The notes under the pieces: model-generated
Seen by the model: the letters and a program-made list of their open reading frames with translations, nothing else
Database searches by the model: none
Told to the model about the DNA's origin: nothing
Source: Parietaria judaica
Taxonomy: Eukaryota; Streptophyta; Magnoliopsida; Rosales; Urticaceae
DNA: 64,000 nt
Assembly (NCBI GenBank): GCA_954871525.1
Contig: OX940860.1
Span: 29,296,001-29,360,000, forward strand
Direction of reading: 5' to 3'
Position numbers and translations under genes: made by a program
Shown here: one piece after another, positions 21,527 through 34,921 of the stretch
Layout: every line of letters begins with the position of its first letter
How positions within the stretch are numbered: the stretch's first letter is position 1

Positions 21527-22866
21527 AAAACAAAATACTGAGTTTTTATGCCGGTAAAAATAAACATTGAGAATATGCTTCAAACAAAGTGTAAGTATAT
21601 AGTCTTTATCCCGCAAATATTTCTTTCTCGAAAATGAACACACACAATTTTTTCTCGGTGCATTTTCTTCTTTTTAATTTTTTATAATAATATTTAAAAA
21701 TCAACTATTAAAAAATCGCACTTTCTCTTTATACTACGAAGACGAAGACGGAGAGTGGGCTAGACCAAGGGCGCCGAAAAATCTTCCCGGCTACCCAAGA
21801 TCAAAGATTCAAGGTCCAAAATCTCGGTTCTCTAAGGTCGTCGATCTGAAATTCGATTTCGGTCTGACCGCTAAGGCGGAAGTCCCGGACCTCCGAGATT
21901 GAGGGTCGAAGGATCAAGTTCTGATCTGACCAATAAACAGAAGTCCTAGTTCACATGATCAAGAAGCCAAAGCTTCAAGCCCAACAAAATTAACAAATGA
22001 CGATGAGCTCGGCCCAAAATCAAGACTTGAGCCGCTACAACAGCATCAACATTTACCTTTACAAAACTATAAAATTATAACTTCAACAAACAATTAATTT
22101 TCAAACATATACATTATCCTTCTTCGATCTAGAACTTATAAATTAATCACATTTATTCAAGTTAACATTTAAACTATAGATCAACGTACACGTTGTGGCC
22201 ATTATATTTATATATATAAACGTTATTTCTGTAACGGCATGATTCAAGCTTTTGGATACATAGTTTATAAACTTTACAGATGATTATTTTAGTCCACAAA
22301 TTAAGGCATGTAAAGGGTTGTAATTCTGATGAACTAATAAATTATAATTAGCTTCAGTCTAAAACGTATCTTAACAAAATGCCCATAACTTTCCTGCTAA
22401 TCCTATTAAAATGTCACATTAAATAAGAGTAAAAGGACTAAAGTAGTTTAACTGTCCCTGAATATAAAATTTTCACAGCAATTTTCCTTTTACTTTCAAT
22501 AAGCAAACATTATAAACTACACGTTAAAAGACGGACGAAAATGTTAATTTGTGTTTAGCACGTGATTTGTTTAAATATGTCTTTGTCAATTAATTATCGA
22601 ACGAGATCAAGATATTTATCAAATTATGTTATAATTATGCTTATCCAGCTGTTCGCACGATTCTTAACCCTCCTGAAATTTGATTAATACCAAATAATAA
22701 AGTTCAAAAAATAAACCACGACAAAATACGAGGGTTACTCTTCTTAACAATGATTCAATATGATAATTATAAGTCATATTGATTTTTTCCTTAAAATAAA
22801 CTCGAAATAAATGGATAAATTTCTCTTTTGAATATGCTTGATTAATATATATATATGTGTGTGTGT
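21527..22866. other. Intergenic; GC-richer repeat patch at 21745-22050
   Basis: The patch (GGGCGCCGAAAAATCTTCCC ... GAGCTCGGCCCAAAATCAAG ... GAGCCGCTACAACAGC) resembles 7800-7990 in order and wording and is likely a dispersed repeat, perhaps from an LTR. The rest is AT-rich. Confidence 0.45.
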
Positions 22867-23720
22867 CAGTGGCGGACGCACGTTATAGAGGGAAGATGCC
22901 ATGGCCCCCCCCAAAGTTCAGAATTCATATGTGACTTAGTTCAGTTTTCAGCCCAAATTCTACCCGGATAGCTTACTGTCTTTTATCCGCTTCCATCTTT
23001 CTTCGGCTTACTGGCCCCTCCCAATCGAAACCATCTCCAAGTTCGACTCTACCCTTTCCCGTCTGTCGTCCCCGCCCGACGCCCAATTGAATTGCCCACC
23101 TCATATCTCTCTCTCTCTATATATATATCAAAGTCGAACATCTCCGTTCTAGTTGCTGGTTATTGAGTTTTATGACACGTAAATGTTGTTCATGGGTCTC
23201 GCCCTTTTTCGTTTCTGGTAGAGCCTTCTTGGGTTTTTATGCCCATGAGTTGTTCGACAAAATGTTTTACAAATCTTCAATTTAATTCATTTAATCCTCC
23301 ACTTACTTTCTATGTTACCTCATATCTGTAGTTAACTTTCTTTTCTTGTTTTTTTCACGTTGTTGACTATTATAATTGCATATTATTTTTTAGTGCAAGA
23401 TTGTTATTCGAATATTTGTAGTGTCATTTTGCATCATTAATAATAATAAAAAAATGATACCAATGAATAGCAAGTGATAATTAACCTTTTCCTTACACGG
23501 AAAAAAACAATATTTTTTTTCTTTACTAATATTATTGTTTATTGTATTTTTAAAAAAAATTATATATATATATATATATATTTGAATACAATAAATAATA
23601 TATATATATATATTCGAAAAAAAATTCTCTACCATAATAAATTAGGAGTTTTTTTTTTTGGGTTTGATGGCAAAAAAAATTCCGGCCCCCCCTTACGTAA
23701 AATCCTGGATCCGCCACCAG
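22867..23720. mobile_element. hAT-type element, CAGTGGCGGA ends, inserted in a GT microsatellite
   Basis: Left end CAGTGGCGGACGCACG, right end GGATCCGCCACCAG; just inside are C-runs (GGCCCCCCCCAAAG and GGCCCCCCCTTACG) in matching positions. GTGTGTGT lies on both sides, consistent with an 8-bp duplication but ambiguous because it is a simple repeat. A CT run and TA run sit inside. 854 bp, no transposase ORF. Confidence 0.75.
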
Positions 23721-26700
23721 GTGTGTGTGTGTGAGATGAATTATTAGGCACTAAAAAATCGAATGCTAATTAATGAATCATATAATATTGTACACCAACA
23801 GTATATATCTAGATCAGATTGACCAAAATTTGGGTCCCAAATCATTAATGAACCTGAATTTTTTATTCACAAGATTTTCAGGTTTGGTAGCTATATGAAA
23901 AAATATATATAAATATATGTTTTTATAATGTACGTATTAAAAAAATTAGATTCCCAGTTTCTTTCTTATCAAATAGAACCAAACGTTAGCTTCTGACGCA
24001 TATAGTCAGTTTTGAAGCCATTTATCTATATACAAATATATATATATATATATATGTATGGTTTCGATTTACAATGTAGTAGACAAATAATTACTTCAAT
24101 TAAAAGGTCGAATTAATTTCAGTTAAAAATATTACTTATTAAGGGTGAAATTAAGTTCCGGCTTTGATGTCCGTTATGCCGGTTTGAAATCTGAGATCCG
24201 GTATTAGTATGCTTTATTGTATTTTAAATATCATTCAAATTTTAATTTTTAGAGTGTAATTTTTTTTTAAATTTTAAGTACTGTATTTTTTAGAGTTGAC
24301 ATTATGTTTTTTTATATTATTTGAATGCATTTAATTTTTTTTTTAAAAAAAAACTATTTTAAAAACTGACGGACTCAGTTTCACCCCGGTTTCAATGCAT
24401 CCTGATATTTTAAATGTCAAAAATCCAGGACCAGACCGAGAAAATACCAAAACCCGATGTCTGACCCTCGATTTCACTTCATCCATTTTAATTTCGATTC
24501 GGCCAAATTAAAAGAAAAAATTTATTCACCGGTGGGTGAGTTTTCATTAGTGGATACATAATTTGACAAAAGTTTAAGAAATTGTTGTTGATGAAAACCG
24601 AAAGTTAGATTTTACGAGGTTAGAGGTTATTGACGGGTAACGGGTGGTTTCTTATAAGATTTATTGTTTGACCAGGTCTCATCTTTGACCGGAAGAGTTT
24701 GTGCGTGGAATAATAAAGAATCACAACTCTTTACAGGTCACCCTTGACTTAAAGATCCAAATCTTACGTACAATATTATTACAACAAGACACAAGTATTA
24801 CTCAAAAATATATGATGAGATTTAAGAAATAAGTGTTAGCTAATTTCATAAGATGCAACTTAAAGTCATCGCATTCTACATATGTGTTGCAAGAAATATG
24901 ACGTGTCACTAAATTTAATATCTTGCATGTTACATTAAGTTTGTATCCATATGTAACCTACTCTTATTAAGTTTATTTATAGTATGTAATATATTTAGGT
25001 TAAATTTAATTATGTGCTCTTTATAATACAAAAAAGCCAAAATATGTATATGCTTTTATATGTTACGATGACACATGTATTTGCTTGCAGATACGACTAG
25101 TTTTGCCGGTAGATTATACAAAATGCCGTTTGGTTCATTACTCTTAAACATAGAAATAACACCAAAACGACATAACTTACATTTATTAAAAACAAAAAGC
25201 TAAAATATCCATATTTAATTAATTTATAATGTAGACCCCACAATGTAGTAGGTTTTAGGGTTGGTTGAAGGGAAAAACTTGTGTTTGTCTTTAGCTTGAC
25301 AAACATTCTAACTTATATATATATATAACTTTTAAAAAAAAATTGAGTATTTTTCTTGCTTAACTTTCTACCAGATAATGATAACGACCTTTTGCATGTA
25401 ATAGCTTGTTGTAAGTTGTAACTTATGATTTGATAAAAGAATAATTTACTTAAACCAATGAATCCCTTTTGTTTCAGTGAAGCTTGCTTTAGTAGCTTTG
25501 AAGGACGGTTTCAACCCGTCGGTTAAGTGTCCGTTTAAAAAAATTCCCGTGAAATTTTGTCCGAGGAAAAAAAAACATTCAGAATTTTAGACGAGTACTG
25601 TTTTTATGTCTGATAAAGATAAATTTTAGCAAAAATAATGAGAAAATTATCATAAATAAGTTAATTTTTGAAATCTCAATATTATTTGTGCACAAAAATA
25701 TTAAAGCGAGGACACGTGTTGAATTTGTAGAAGTGCACATGTAGTTTTCATATATTGAAAGGCCAACTAAAATGGATGGTGAAAAAGGGCCAAGACCAAG
25801 TCACTCTCTTGGTTTTATATGGAAAATTAGGGCAAAATATGTATGCCTTAATCCTATTCATACGTATAAAACCACAATTTTAGTCACTTGTTCAAACACC
25901 TACGATACAAATTATATTTCCAAGATATATACTCGTGATTGACAAAAATAAAAATTAGTGATATTATTACACAAAAATCAAGTTTAGGGTTCGAGTTTTT
26001 CACATCAAAATCAAGAAAAGAATAAATTATAGACGGATCTACGCCTACACCGAAGAATGCCCCAAGGCAAAGTCTTATTTTTGAGACTCCCTTAATGAAA
26101 AAATATATTGACAATTTATTTTTATTTTAATTTATTAGTGTTTATATCCCCAGCCAAACCATATGTCTTTTCTAGAAAAACTTTTGAGCCATTAAGATCG
26201 GATTTTGGACCCTCTAATATAAAAGTTAAAATACACGAAATAAAATTAGACCCAAAACCACTGCCTCATTAGCCTGACCACAAGGCCGGTAGTGGCCATC
26301 ACTTTCGCTTTTACTAAGATTATGGCTTTTCTCACTAACCAATCCTAAAATCATGCTGTCGGGCTCTAATTTTGGAGGGCACGAGTGGTCGGTTTACCTT
26401 TTAGCCCGCGGACGGACCAACCCGTCCCATATTCGAACTCGAGCTAGGTGAGCCTGCTCTAGTATCCACCTCTACAGTTGAACGACTTGTATCACCTCCT
26501 AAGTAAGCTTACGTATTTGTATCACATTCATTAGCCGCACAAAATTGGGTCAACGATCAATTTGGTCAACGATCAATTTTTGTATGACTTTGCTTTGGGA
26601 ATAAGAAGTAGGCGTGTCCCATGCTTTTCTCTCACAACTTCTTCCTATTTCCTCTCCAACTATTTTTATATCAATAATATCCTTATTCTTTTTTAGTAAT

Positions 26701-27040
26701 TATTATCGTAACCCCTAAACTTTGTATGTCGGTGCGATCCGCTCTTTAAATTTAAATTTTAACAGAAACAAATTTACATATATACCGAAAAAGATCAACA
26801 TATTGTACTAGATTATAGGCTTATTGTGGAACAATCGAGACTTTTTGGATTTTTTTTTTCTTCGTAAAGTTGGAGAAAGATAATAAAATCGATAAATATT
26901 CTTTTTAGGACAAAAAACTTAAATTGGAGGGTCAAACTTATTAAGAAAGAAAGTAGAGAGAGGGCATTAGTGCTAATTTTTTCATAAAATGTTTAAAAAG
27001 TAAGCTATTCTATTGTGATCGTTATTCAGCTCTTTCGACC
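23721..27040. other. Long AT-rich intergenic region upstream of the germin-like gene
   Basis: No gene recognised. A degenerate tract at 24150-24480 (GTTCCGGCTTTGATGTCCG ... AGTTTCACCCCGGTTTC) and a GC patch at 26390-26478 (CCCGCGGACGGACCAACCCG ... CCACCTCTACAG) look like transposon leftovers; the latter ends like a hAT tip read backwards. Confidence 0.45.
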
Positions 27041-27042
27041 CA

Positions 27043-27076
27043 TATAAATACCGACCCAACCATCACTGCCAAATCA

Positions 27077-27121
<45 letters not shown>
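27043..27121 (+). promoter_or_regulatory. TATA box and CT-rich leader of the germin-like gene
   Basis: TATAAATA at 27043-27050 is followed about 30 bp later by an uninterrupted (TC)n tract (27079-27121), which ends ten bases before the start codon. TATA plus a pyrimidine patch at the start site is a common plant core promoter layout. Confidence 0.7.
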
Positions 27122-27123
<2 letters not shown>

Positions 27124-27130
27124 GTCAACA

Positions 27131-28227
27131 ATGGCGGCTTTGTTCACGGTCTTCGTCGCGGCGTTCGCCGCCGTACTGAGCGTCTCCGTCGCCGATCCCG
27201 ACCTGCTTCAGGACGTCTGCGTCGCCGATCTCAAATCAGGTACGCCTCCTTCATCTTCTTCTTTCTACTTCACATTATGGCGCATTTCACCTCTCAGATT
27301 CAATCACTTCGTTGATTCTGCTGAGAAAAGAGAGAGGAATCGTTGTGCTTACTTGTTTCTGCTTCGATTCGATGATTTTGCCGCGAAAGATTGGTGGTCT
27401 CAATCCCATGCTGTCTCAATCGTTTTGCTTAACTTGTAATTTAGCTAATGATTAAGTGGTTATGCGTAATCACTCCTCTGTTCACCAACCTTTCTTTAGC
27501 TCAACTAGTAATCATTAGTTTCCTAATTTTCTCGGAAGAATCCGAATTCGCACATTTCAACTCAAAGATTCAATGATTATGAATTGGTTGTACTTAAGAA
27601 GTTTCAATTTGTTTGCTTAGCTTGTAATTTAACTAACAATGATTAATCATTCTTAATCTTGATTTGTCTCTTCAATTCGCAGAGGTCAGGATGAACGGAT
27701 TCGCGTGCAAGAGCGCGGCGAACATCAGTGCCGACGACTTCTTCTTCGCCGGGATCGCGAATCCCGGGGCGACCAACAACACCTTCAAGTCCCTCGTCTC
27801 GGGCGCGAACGTCATGCAGATCCCCGGGCTCAACACGCTGGGAGTCTCGATGGCGCGCATCGACTACGCGCCCGGGGGGATCAACCCGCCGCACACGCAC
27901 CCGCGCGCGACTGAGATTGTGTTCGTGCTCGAGGGCGCCCTCGACGTCGGGTTCATCACCACGGGGAACAAGCTCGTGGCGAAGACGATCAAGAAGGGCG
28001 AGGTGTTTGCCTTCCCGAAGGGCCTCGTCCACTTCCAGAAGAACAACGGGGTGGTCCCCGCGTCGGTGATTGCCGCCTTCAACAGCCAGTTTCCCGGGAC
28101 GCAGTCGATCGGGGCGACGCTCTTCGGGGCGTCCCCGGAGGTGCCGGACAACGTGCTGACGATGGCCTTCCAGGTGGGCACTAAGGAGGTGAGGAAGATC
28201 AAGTCCAGGTTCGCTCCAAAAATGTAA
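27131..28227 (+). CDS. Germin-like protein (cupin), secreted
   Basis: Apoplastic cupin; family members are hexameric manganese glycoproteins, some with superoxide dismutase or oxalate oxidase activity, which cannot be told from sequence. Exons 27131-27239 and 27683-28227 join (TCAG|AG) to give 217 aa, the usual germin length. Residues 1-21 are a signal peptide ending SVSVA|DPDLLQ. Germin box 1 is QIPGLNTLGVSMARIDYAPG. Metal-binding cupin motif 1 PPHTHPRATEIVFVLEG has the HxH(x)nE ligands, and motif 2 is GEVFAFPKGLVHFQKNNG. The pair of Cys expected to form a disulphide is present (DVCVADL and GFACK). It ends KIKSRFAPKM without a clear KDEL or GPI signal. The subfamily resembles Arabidopsis At5g26700/GLP10 as recalled. 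Exon 2 is strikingly GC-rich. Confidence 0.95.
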
Positions 28228-29751
28228 GAGAGAGAGGTTTGCTCTCTTTCTCTCTCTATGTTGTATGCTTTTAGTGGGTCTCTTCTCTTCATTATTTGGG
28301 GGATTTGTGGGTTGTTTGTTTTTCGATTCTTGTTATTTACACATTTAATGGGAAATATTTTGTATTGTTTCCTTGCTAGGAAATGTTTTTTTTTTTTTTT
28401 TTTATATGTATCATGTGAAGAATAAATTAATAACACTAAAAGTATTATACTATACTGTTTTTGCTCTTTTTGTTTTGTTTCTTTAATCTTTATACTCTCT
28501 AAGAATCAAATACCGTATCTTCTGTATTTTTCCGAGCAACCCGAGTATTTTCGGTGGCTAAGTTATTTATTATTCGGCATTTGGTTGCGATAAAATTGGG
28601 TATTTAATCGAGTTTACCATTATAATTTAAAAATATGACAAAAGATTCAAAACAGGCTCATAGAAACACATATACAGTACATAGTATAAATGAATAGAAC
28701 GTAGATTACAGAGAATCATGTCTAATGTAATTGAGAGAATAATCATGACGCAATGATAGATCACCTAAATATTTGATAAGACACATATGCAAATAGAAGA
28801 AATGTTATCATATATAAAGTGAAATAATTTTAAAGAGAAGAAAGCAGATTCATAAGAACTCACTCACAACTTTAATAATATATCATCAATGAAAATATTC
28901 TCAAATGCACTATCAGCATGAAAAAAGATAAATAAAAATTAGAAAGACAAAGTATTGTCAAAATTTGAGATTAGTGTGAATATACATAATATAACGCTGA
29001 TTTTTACTGCAATATTTTTTCTTGAGATACATCTTATATCCTTATTCGACAATAGCTCACTAAAATTTCCATTGTGTAGTTTATTGGGTTGAAATGTTAA
29101 AACTAAATATATATATATATATAGTGAGAGAGAGATAGCTTGAATCCGACAAACATCACCTGAACCTCTTAAGCCACCAAACGACATGAAGCTCATTGCG
29201 CATATCGACAATTCCATACAATGGGATCATGATGACCTCCTGGAAATAATTTAAATGAATTTAATTAAATTCACCAAAAATAACTTAAACCAAACAACGG
29301 AAAATTAGAAACTTGCCGGGATCATGATGACCTCCCAATTAATAGAAGAATACACGTATCTCCCAAAGATCACCTAAATATTCAATTAAAAAAATTATAT
29401 GGTGGGTCGAAACCGATAACCGATAAAAACAGGTTATTTCGGTTTGACATCAACAAACCCAGATAAGCTGTTTTTAAACCCCTACTTGCAGACACTATGT
29501 AAGAGTAAGAATAGTAGAATAGCAATGCCAATGTTGATCAATAATGTAATATTAATTGAAGGCTAACATTGTTGACCGACATAATTGACCACGTGTATTC
29601 AAATTTGGGAATTAATATAGTTATATTTTGAGATTATAAAGAACACCCACATTTCGACTGCTATTAATTTAGAAAATTTGGGGAAGGAAAAATCACTTGT
29701 GGAAGATGAAAATAATATGGAAATTTGAAAAGAAAAAAAACTATTATTTAT
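28228..29751. other. 3' flank of germin-like gene and AT-rich spacer
   Basis: The 3' UTR begins with a CT/GA-rich tract; the polyadenylation site is not placed. GGGATCATGATGACCTCC occurs twice (29223 and 29317), a short duplication. On the minus strand around 29150-29240 a short frame (VIMIPLYGIVDMRNELH) looks exon-like but is not assignable. Confidence 0.4.
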
Positions 29752-29960
29752 TATAAAATTTTCAAACTAATCTTCAAAGTTATAAAATTTTGAAAACGAT
29801 TTTTCATAATAATTTTTGTCCAAAATTAACGACAATATTAGTTTTGAATTTTGGACGAAAATTATCCTTAAAAGATTATTTTTAAAATTATGAAACTTAG
29901 TGGATTATTTTGAGAATTAATAGTAAATTAATAATAATTTATGAAATTTCCAAAAAATAA
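29752..29960. repeat. Hairpin (fold-back) MITE-like element
   Basis: The halves AATAATTTTTGTCCAAAATTAA and GTTTTGAATTTTGGACGAAA pair about a centre near 29830. Pairing continues outward (AAAGTTATAAAATTTT with AAAATTATGAAACTTA). The same wording is found in the FEN1 intron hairpin. No coding capacity. Confidence 0.65.
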
Positions 29961-29976
29961 TATCATCACCTAATTG

Positions 29977-29981
<5 letters not shown>

Positions 29982-30020
<39 letters not shown>
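29982..30020. repeat. (TA)n microsatellite
   Basis: Uninterrupted alternating TA of about 39 bp; nearby poly-T at 30036-30048. Confidence 0.95.
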
Positions 30021-30023
<3 letters not shown>

Positions 30024-30521
30024 TAGGGCCTACATTTTTTTTTTTTTTGCCTAGAACCCTTAAATACTTAAGACCGGCTTATTATTCTCAACATATGATT
30101 AGCTTAATCTCAAGGATTCTTATATGCTAATACTCTCTACGATATTGAATAGAGAGCGAGGCAATAATATTTCATAATATTTGTTGTATGACAAGATTTA
30201 AGGATTCTTGTACGCTAATACTCTCCACGATATTGAATAATATTTCATAATCGACAAGATTTTAAATATCGTAAGTGATGAAAAATCGATATATCTATTT
30301 GATGGGTTTACTAATTAGTAATGAGTTTATCGATGATTTTTTTTTTTTTTTAAATTATCGATCATATTTTACCACCAATAAGTTTTTTCGAAAAAAATAT
30401 AAAGACACGCAGTCAAAGCAAACAAGCGAGAAACATGACTTTGAAATGAAAGGCAACATAAGCGCGAGTTGCAATTTGTATTAATTCTCTTATTTTTCTC
30501 TCTTCTTAAATTAATCGATTT

Positions 30522-30552
<31 letters not shown>

Positions 30553-31487
30553 ACTCTCTTTCCCCACTTCTTCTTCTTCTTTTTTTTTTACTCTCTTTCC
30601 CCACTTTTTCGTTTAATGAGCTGAAGAAGAAAAAAAATGCCAAACCAACCAAAATTTAAACCTATCGAGAGCACGGCGAACAAGTCAAGATTTTAGAATC
30701 TTGTTTATATTTAGTTTTACGTGCAAATTGTAATTCACGGCATTTGCGTGTAACTAATATTTAAAACAGGAAGAACGTGCACATTATAGATAAACGCGAA
30801 GACTTTTAGTATGATATTATAAAGTAATAATTAACTTAGCTATTATTAACATATAAGGCGAGATAATTTAGTGACACTTCCATAAAAGTTGCAACAACAA
30901 AGCCTTCATTCAGTAAATTAATTTAAGTCACATATTAGCGTACTTAATTAAGAATGCTGTTTCACTATCTCTTCAAAAATTATCCGTACTTAGCTTTGGA
31001 TCTAAATTTCTCTTATTAAAACATTAATGTTTAAACGCCTATTTAAATCACGAAACCCAATTTCCCCAAGTAAATTACGATGATGACCATCATCGTAATT
31101 CATGTTTATGTTTTTTTTGCCCCCTATCCATAAATCCTGGATCCACCACCGCAGAGTAAATGACTTTATCACCGTTAGTGCAGAGCTGTTAATTTTTTTA
31201 AAAATTGATGATATATGAATGATGAGACAAGTCCTTGATTACCATCTCGACATGGCTTGATTACTAATTAATTAGCGTTAATCTAGCACAATACGCCTTC
31301 TAATTTACGCATATTACGTAATAATAGATTCAAAAATCCATGTCTGAAAAATGTAAAATCAGATTTGCGTTCAAATATGTCCTTTCCGATACTCATCAAA
31401 CAAAACAAAAGCAACCTTCAAATTAAGTTGAGTAATTCAAAATCGGAATCTAAATTCCTACACGAGAGTAGATTGCAAGACCTGTTT
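30021..31487. other. Intergenic, with short duplications and a solo hAT-like end
   Basis: GATTCTT.TA.GCTAATACTCTC.ACGATATTGAATA occurs twice (30115 and 30202). A TTCTTC/ACTCTCTTTCCCCACTT block is duplicated at 30525-30605. At 31118-31155 GCCCCCTATCCATAAATCC then TGGATCCACCACC matches the right end of the hAT element at 23690-23720, but no partner end was found. Confidence 0.55.
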
Positions 31488-34400
31488 TTACTTGAAGCCC
31501 GTCTGCTGCCTTCCGTCAGGAATTGCGTAGAGTACGACAGGTTTGGAGGGCCTGACAAAAGGCACGTCGCACCGGAAATAGCCTTTTCTCTCTACTTGCA
31601 ACACTTCTCCTCTCTTGAGGTTCCTCATGTTTGCATCTCCGAGCGCCAGAGTCTCCTTCTTAGTGCACGGGTTTAAGACGTCGAGGAAATCCTCTCCTTC
31701 TTCGAGCTGCAAAAAGAGGATTTGATTAAGAATATGATTAGATGGATTATATGGTGAACTAACTGTCGAAAGACGTGAAATACCTTCTTCTTTGTGATCA
31801 AATAGTCAAACTCGACCAATGAGAGCGCCACTAGCTCATCAATTTCCGGCAGCCACGTGAGCTTCAGCTTCGTGGTCTTCACGGAACCCTCGAGATGCAA
31901 AACCCCAGTCAATTGCGTCACTTTTCCGTCTTCGTCCCTCTCGATTCCCTTGACAATGGCATTTCCCCAGTCCATCAACGTAACTTCCTCGTCGATGGCA
32001 ATTAATTCGGCGTCGGCATATTCTAGCCATACTCGCTTCGTGTACGTCGTAGCCTTCTCACCAGCGCCTTCGTACTTCTTGTGTCTGGGGATGATTCGGA
32101 CGAAGGGCTTCTCGGGCCCGTCGGTCAAAGTAAACAAAACACGACGCTCCTCGATCACGGCGGTGTGACGGGGGCACACAGGATCGATGATCTTCTTATT
32201 GATGCTCCAGAGCTTGTCCCACTCCATAAGATTAATGTTTTTCGAGGCTCCCTGAAACAAAGAGCACACTGCATTTAAATAATTTAGGGATGGAACCGGA
32301 TTTTGGTATATATATATATTTTTCCCCCGCTCCCTGTTTGGAAAGCCCGGTTTTTTACTGGGCCAGTTTAGTACTTTAATTTCTTTTAGAAGTTAGTTAC
32401 ATATAAGTAAAAAAAATATATAAAAAAAAAAACCTTCAAATCATATAATAAACATGGTCTACAAATATATAATACATTATTTTAAGCTTAAACTGGAACC
32501 CTAAATTAAAGATATCAACATGCTAAAACCTAGCTGGAAGAAAGGCCGGCCTTATTTTGAGAAAGTTTTGTTTGACAAAAAGGAACATGTATTCGGACCG
32601 GGACGGGACAAAAATCAGGCTTAGGGGCCGAAACCCTACGAATTTGTTTGTTGATTATTTGTACCTATGAAGCAATGAGATCCCTCCTCCTACAAGTCGG
32701 TTTTTAATAGAGAATCTATAACCCTTACCTGCTCGAGAATGAACTGAATTAACGCCTCGATCTTCAGACCCCGACGCACGATTCCTTGGACAGTCGGGAA
32801 ACGGGCATCATCCCACCCATCAACTTTTCCATTCTGGACGAACCAAAGAAGCTTCCTCTTGCTAAGAACCGTGTAAACCATGTTCAACCTACTAAACTCG
32901 TAGATTAGAACCTTCCTCAACCCCATATCACGTTGGATCCAATGGTACTGCGCATTCCGATCGTGGTATTCGTTAGCTCGGAGAGCGTGCGTTACACCTT
33001 CGATCGAATCAACGTAAGGGCAAGCGAAATCGTATGTTGGGTATATCTTGTACTTCGCCCCAATCCTATGGTGAGGCATCGGGTTGCAACGGTAATACAC
33101 TGGGTCCCGAAGTGATTTATTCGGATCTTGCATGTCCAATTTACCCCTGACACAACATTGCAAACCCCGTTCGCTCCCTAAAGCCATTTCCTTCCATAAT
33201 TTAAGATTCTCTTCAATGGTATTGTTCCTGCGTTTCGATTCAATCCCGTCCATCCGTTCTTTTTGCATTTCCTCTCGTGGGGTATCGTCGACATATGCTT
33301 TACCTTGACGGATCAAATTTTCGGCCATTTCCATCAACTGGGGGAAATAATCCGACGTATATGTAATCATTTTGTACTTGATTCCCAAAGTTTCGACGTC
33401 CTTGATGAGATTCTCCACAAACTCGCTGCTCTCTTTAGCGGGATTCGTGTCGTCAAATCGCAAAATAAGATCTCCTTGATATCGCTGAGCGAAATATTGG
33501 TTCAATAGAGCCGCTTTTGAGTGGCCAATATGTAAATAGCCGCTCGGTTCCGGTGCAAACCTTAATCGCACTTTTCCCATCTCGGCTTCTGGAAGATCCA
33601 CTTCAGAGGAAGATTTAGTTCCGGGTTTGGAAGCATCACCATTTGTGGCTTGAACCTCTTTTGATTTGATGACCGGCTTTCCAGAACCTTTTTTCTCGGT
33701 GCAAGTTTTGAGGGTTTCAGTCAAAACAGCGTTGTATTCTGACAATATTGAATTGAACCACCGTGTGAGATTTTGATACTTCTTCGACTTTCTTAAACTT
33801 TCCCATCTCTGTCCAGCACCTGAAAAGACATTAGAAAATTCAGAATATCCCTTATATTGTTTATAATATTTTAACCATTTCAAAGAAATTAATTATACCT
33901 GCAAGACCAGACCAGATAGCTACATCTGCGATTGAAAAATAATAAGCAACCAAAAACGTTCGGCCTTCTAAAAATCCATCGACATATTTGCAAGCACTTT
34001 CAAAAGTGGAACCCGATGATAGAACAGGAGCGTAATCTAGCCATTCATCAATCTGAACAATCAAAGAAAATAAAAGAACGTAAGCATCGAAAAAATCTAA
34101 CAATTAGCGTATTCCTCCTCCAGACGAAATTCGAATGCTTTTCAGTCAGAATATTAATTGGAAATCACCTGGCTAGATTCATACGCGTTCTGCCCATAGA
34201 AGTTAGGGATGGTGGCAACACGAGCTATATACCGAAGAAGCACATTGGTACCGTGCAGTTTCCGCCTGCAATACAAATTTTGAAATGATAATTCAAGAAA
34301 ACAGTGCAGCTGATTTACAGAAAAACGAGAAAAGTCGTGACACGCTATCGAATACGGTATAAAATAGTCATGACATGTTCTTATGGTATTTAGAGTTTCG

Positions 34401-34921
34401 TGAAATTATAACTTCCGAGGCTTGTGCCTCCTTCACGGAGAATTCCGAGGCTTAAAATCGCAATTTTACACATTATTAACCAGAAACCGATTACAACTTA
34501 TTCAAATGAGAGTCATGAATCTGGTTTACGTAATCATAGTATCGTCACTCTCTTGCTAACATGGGAAGAACATCAATTAGATAGTCAAAACTCGAGAATT
34601 TCTGAGTTCACCATTATCCCGAGCTATATATGATCCTCAATACGATAAAAGAGCCGTTATCTAGCCAGCCAAAATCGAACCAATAATCTGCGAAATGAAC
34701 CCTGACACAATCTGACATTTCGCACTGCGAATACTGAAAATCCCTCGAAATCGCAGGTAAACCACTTAATCGAGGACGGAGGATTCTTACCCGTCGGAAA
34801 AATGGAAGCTCGGGGCGGAATCGGCGGAGGCGGTGGGGAGGGAGATTCCGGCGAGCTTCGCGGCGGCGATGACGGAGATTGGAGGACTGTCCGCCGGGAA
34901 ATGCACCGACTTAACCTCCAT
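31488..34921 (-). CDS. Glutamyl-tRNA synthetase, cytosolic
   Basis: Charges tRNA-Glu with glutamate in the cytosol. Six exons, 34791-34921, 34169-34265, 33899-34052, 32729-33819, 31784-32251 and 31488-31706, join in frame with GT/AG borders to 2160 nt (719 aa plus stop), the length I recall for the Arabidopsis enzyme. The N-terminus ([14 protein letters not shown]; then [23 protein letters not shown]) is the GST-C-like appendix typical of eukaryotic GluRS. The catalytic Rossmann core starts at [20 protein letters not shown], with the class I HIGH motif; KMSKS is the variant VLSKRKL. The C-terminal beta-barrel anticodon domain follows ([20 protein letters not shown]), showing the class Ib glutamyl/glutaminyl type without the bacterial helical cage. 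No transit peptide, so cytosolic. Its 5' end faces away from PHYA's 3' end... both genes are on the minus strand. Confidence 0.96.
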
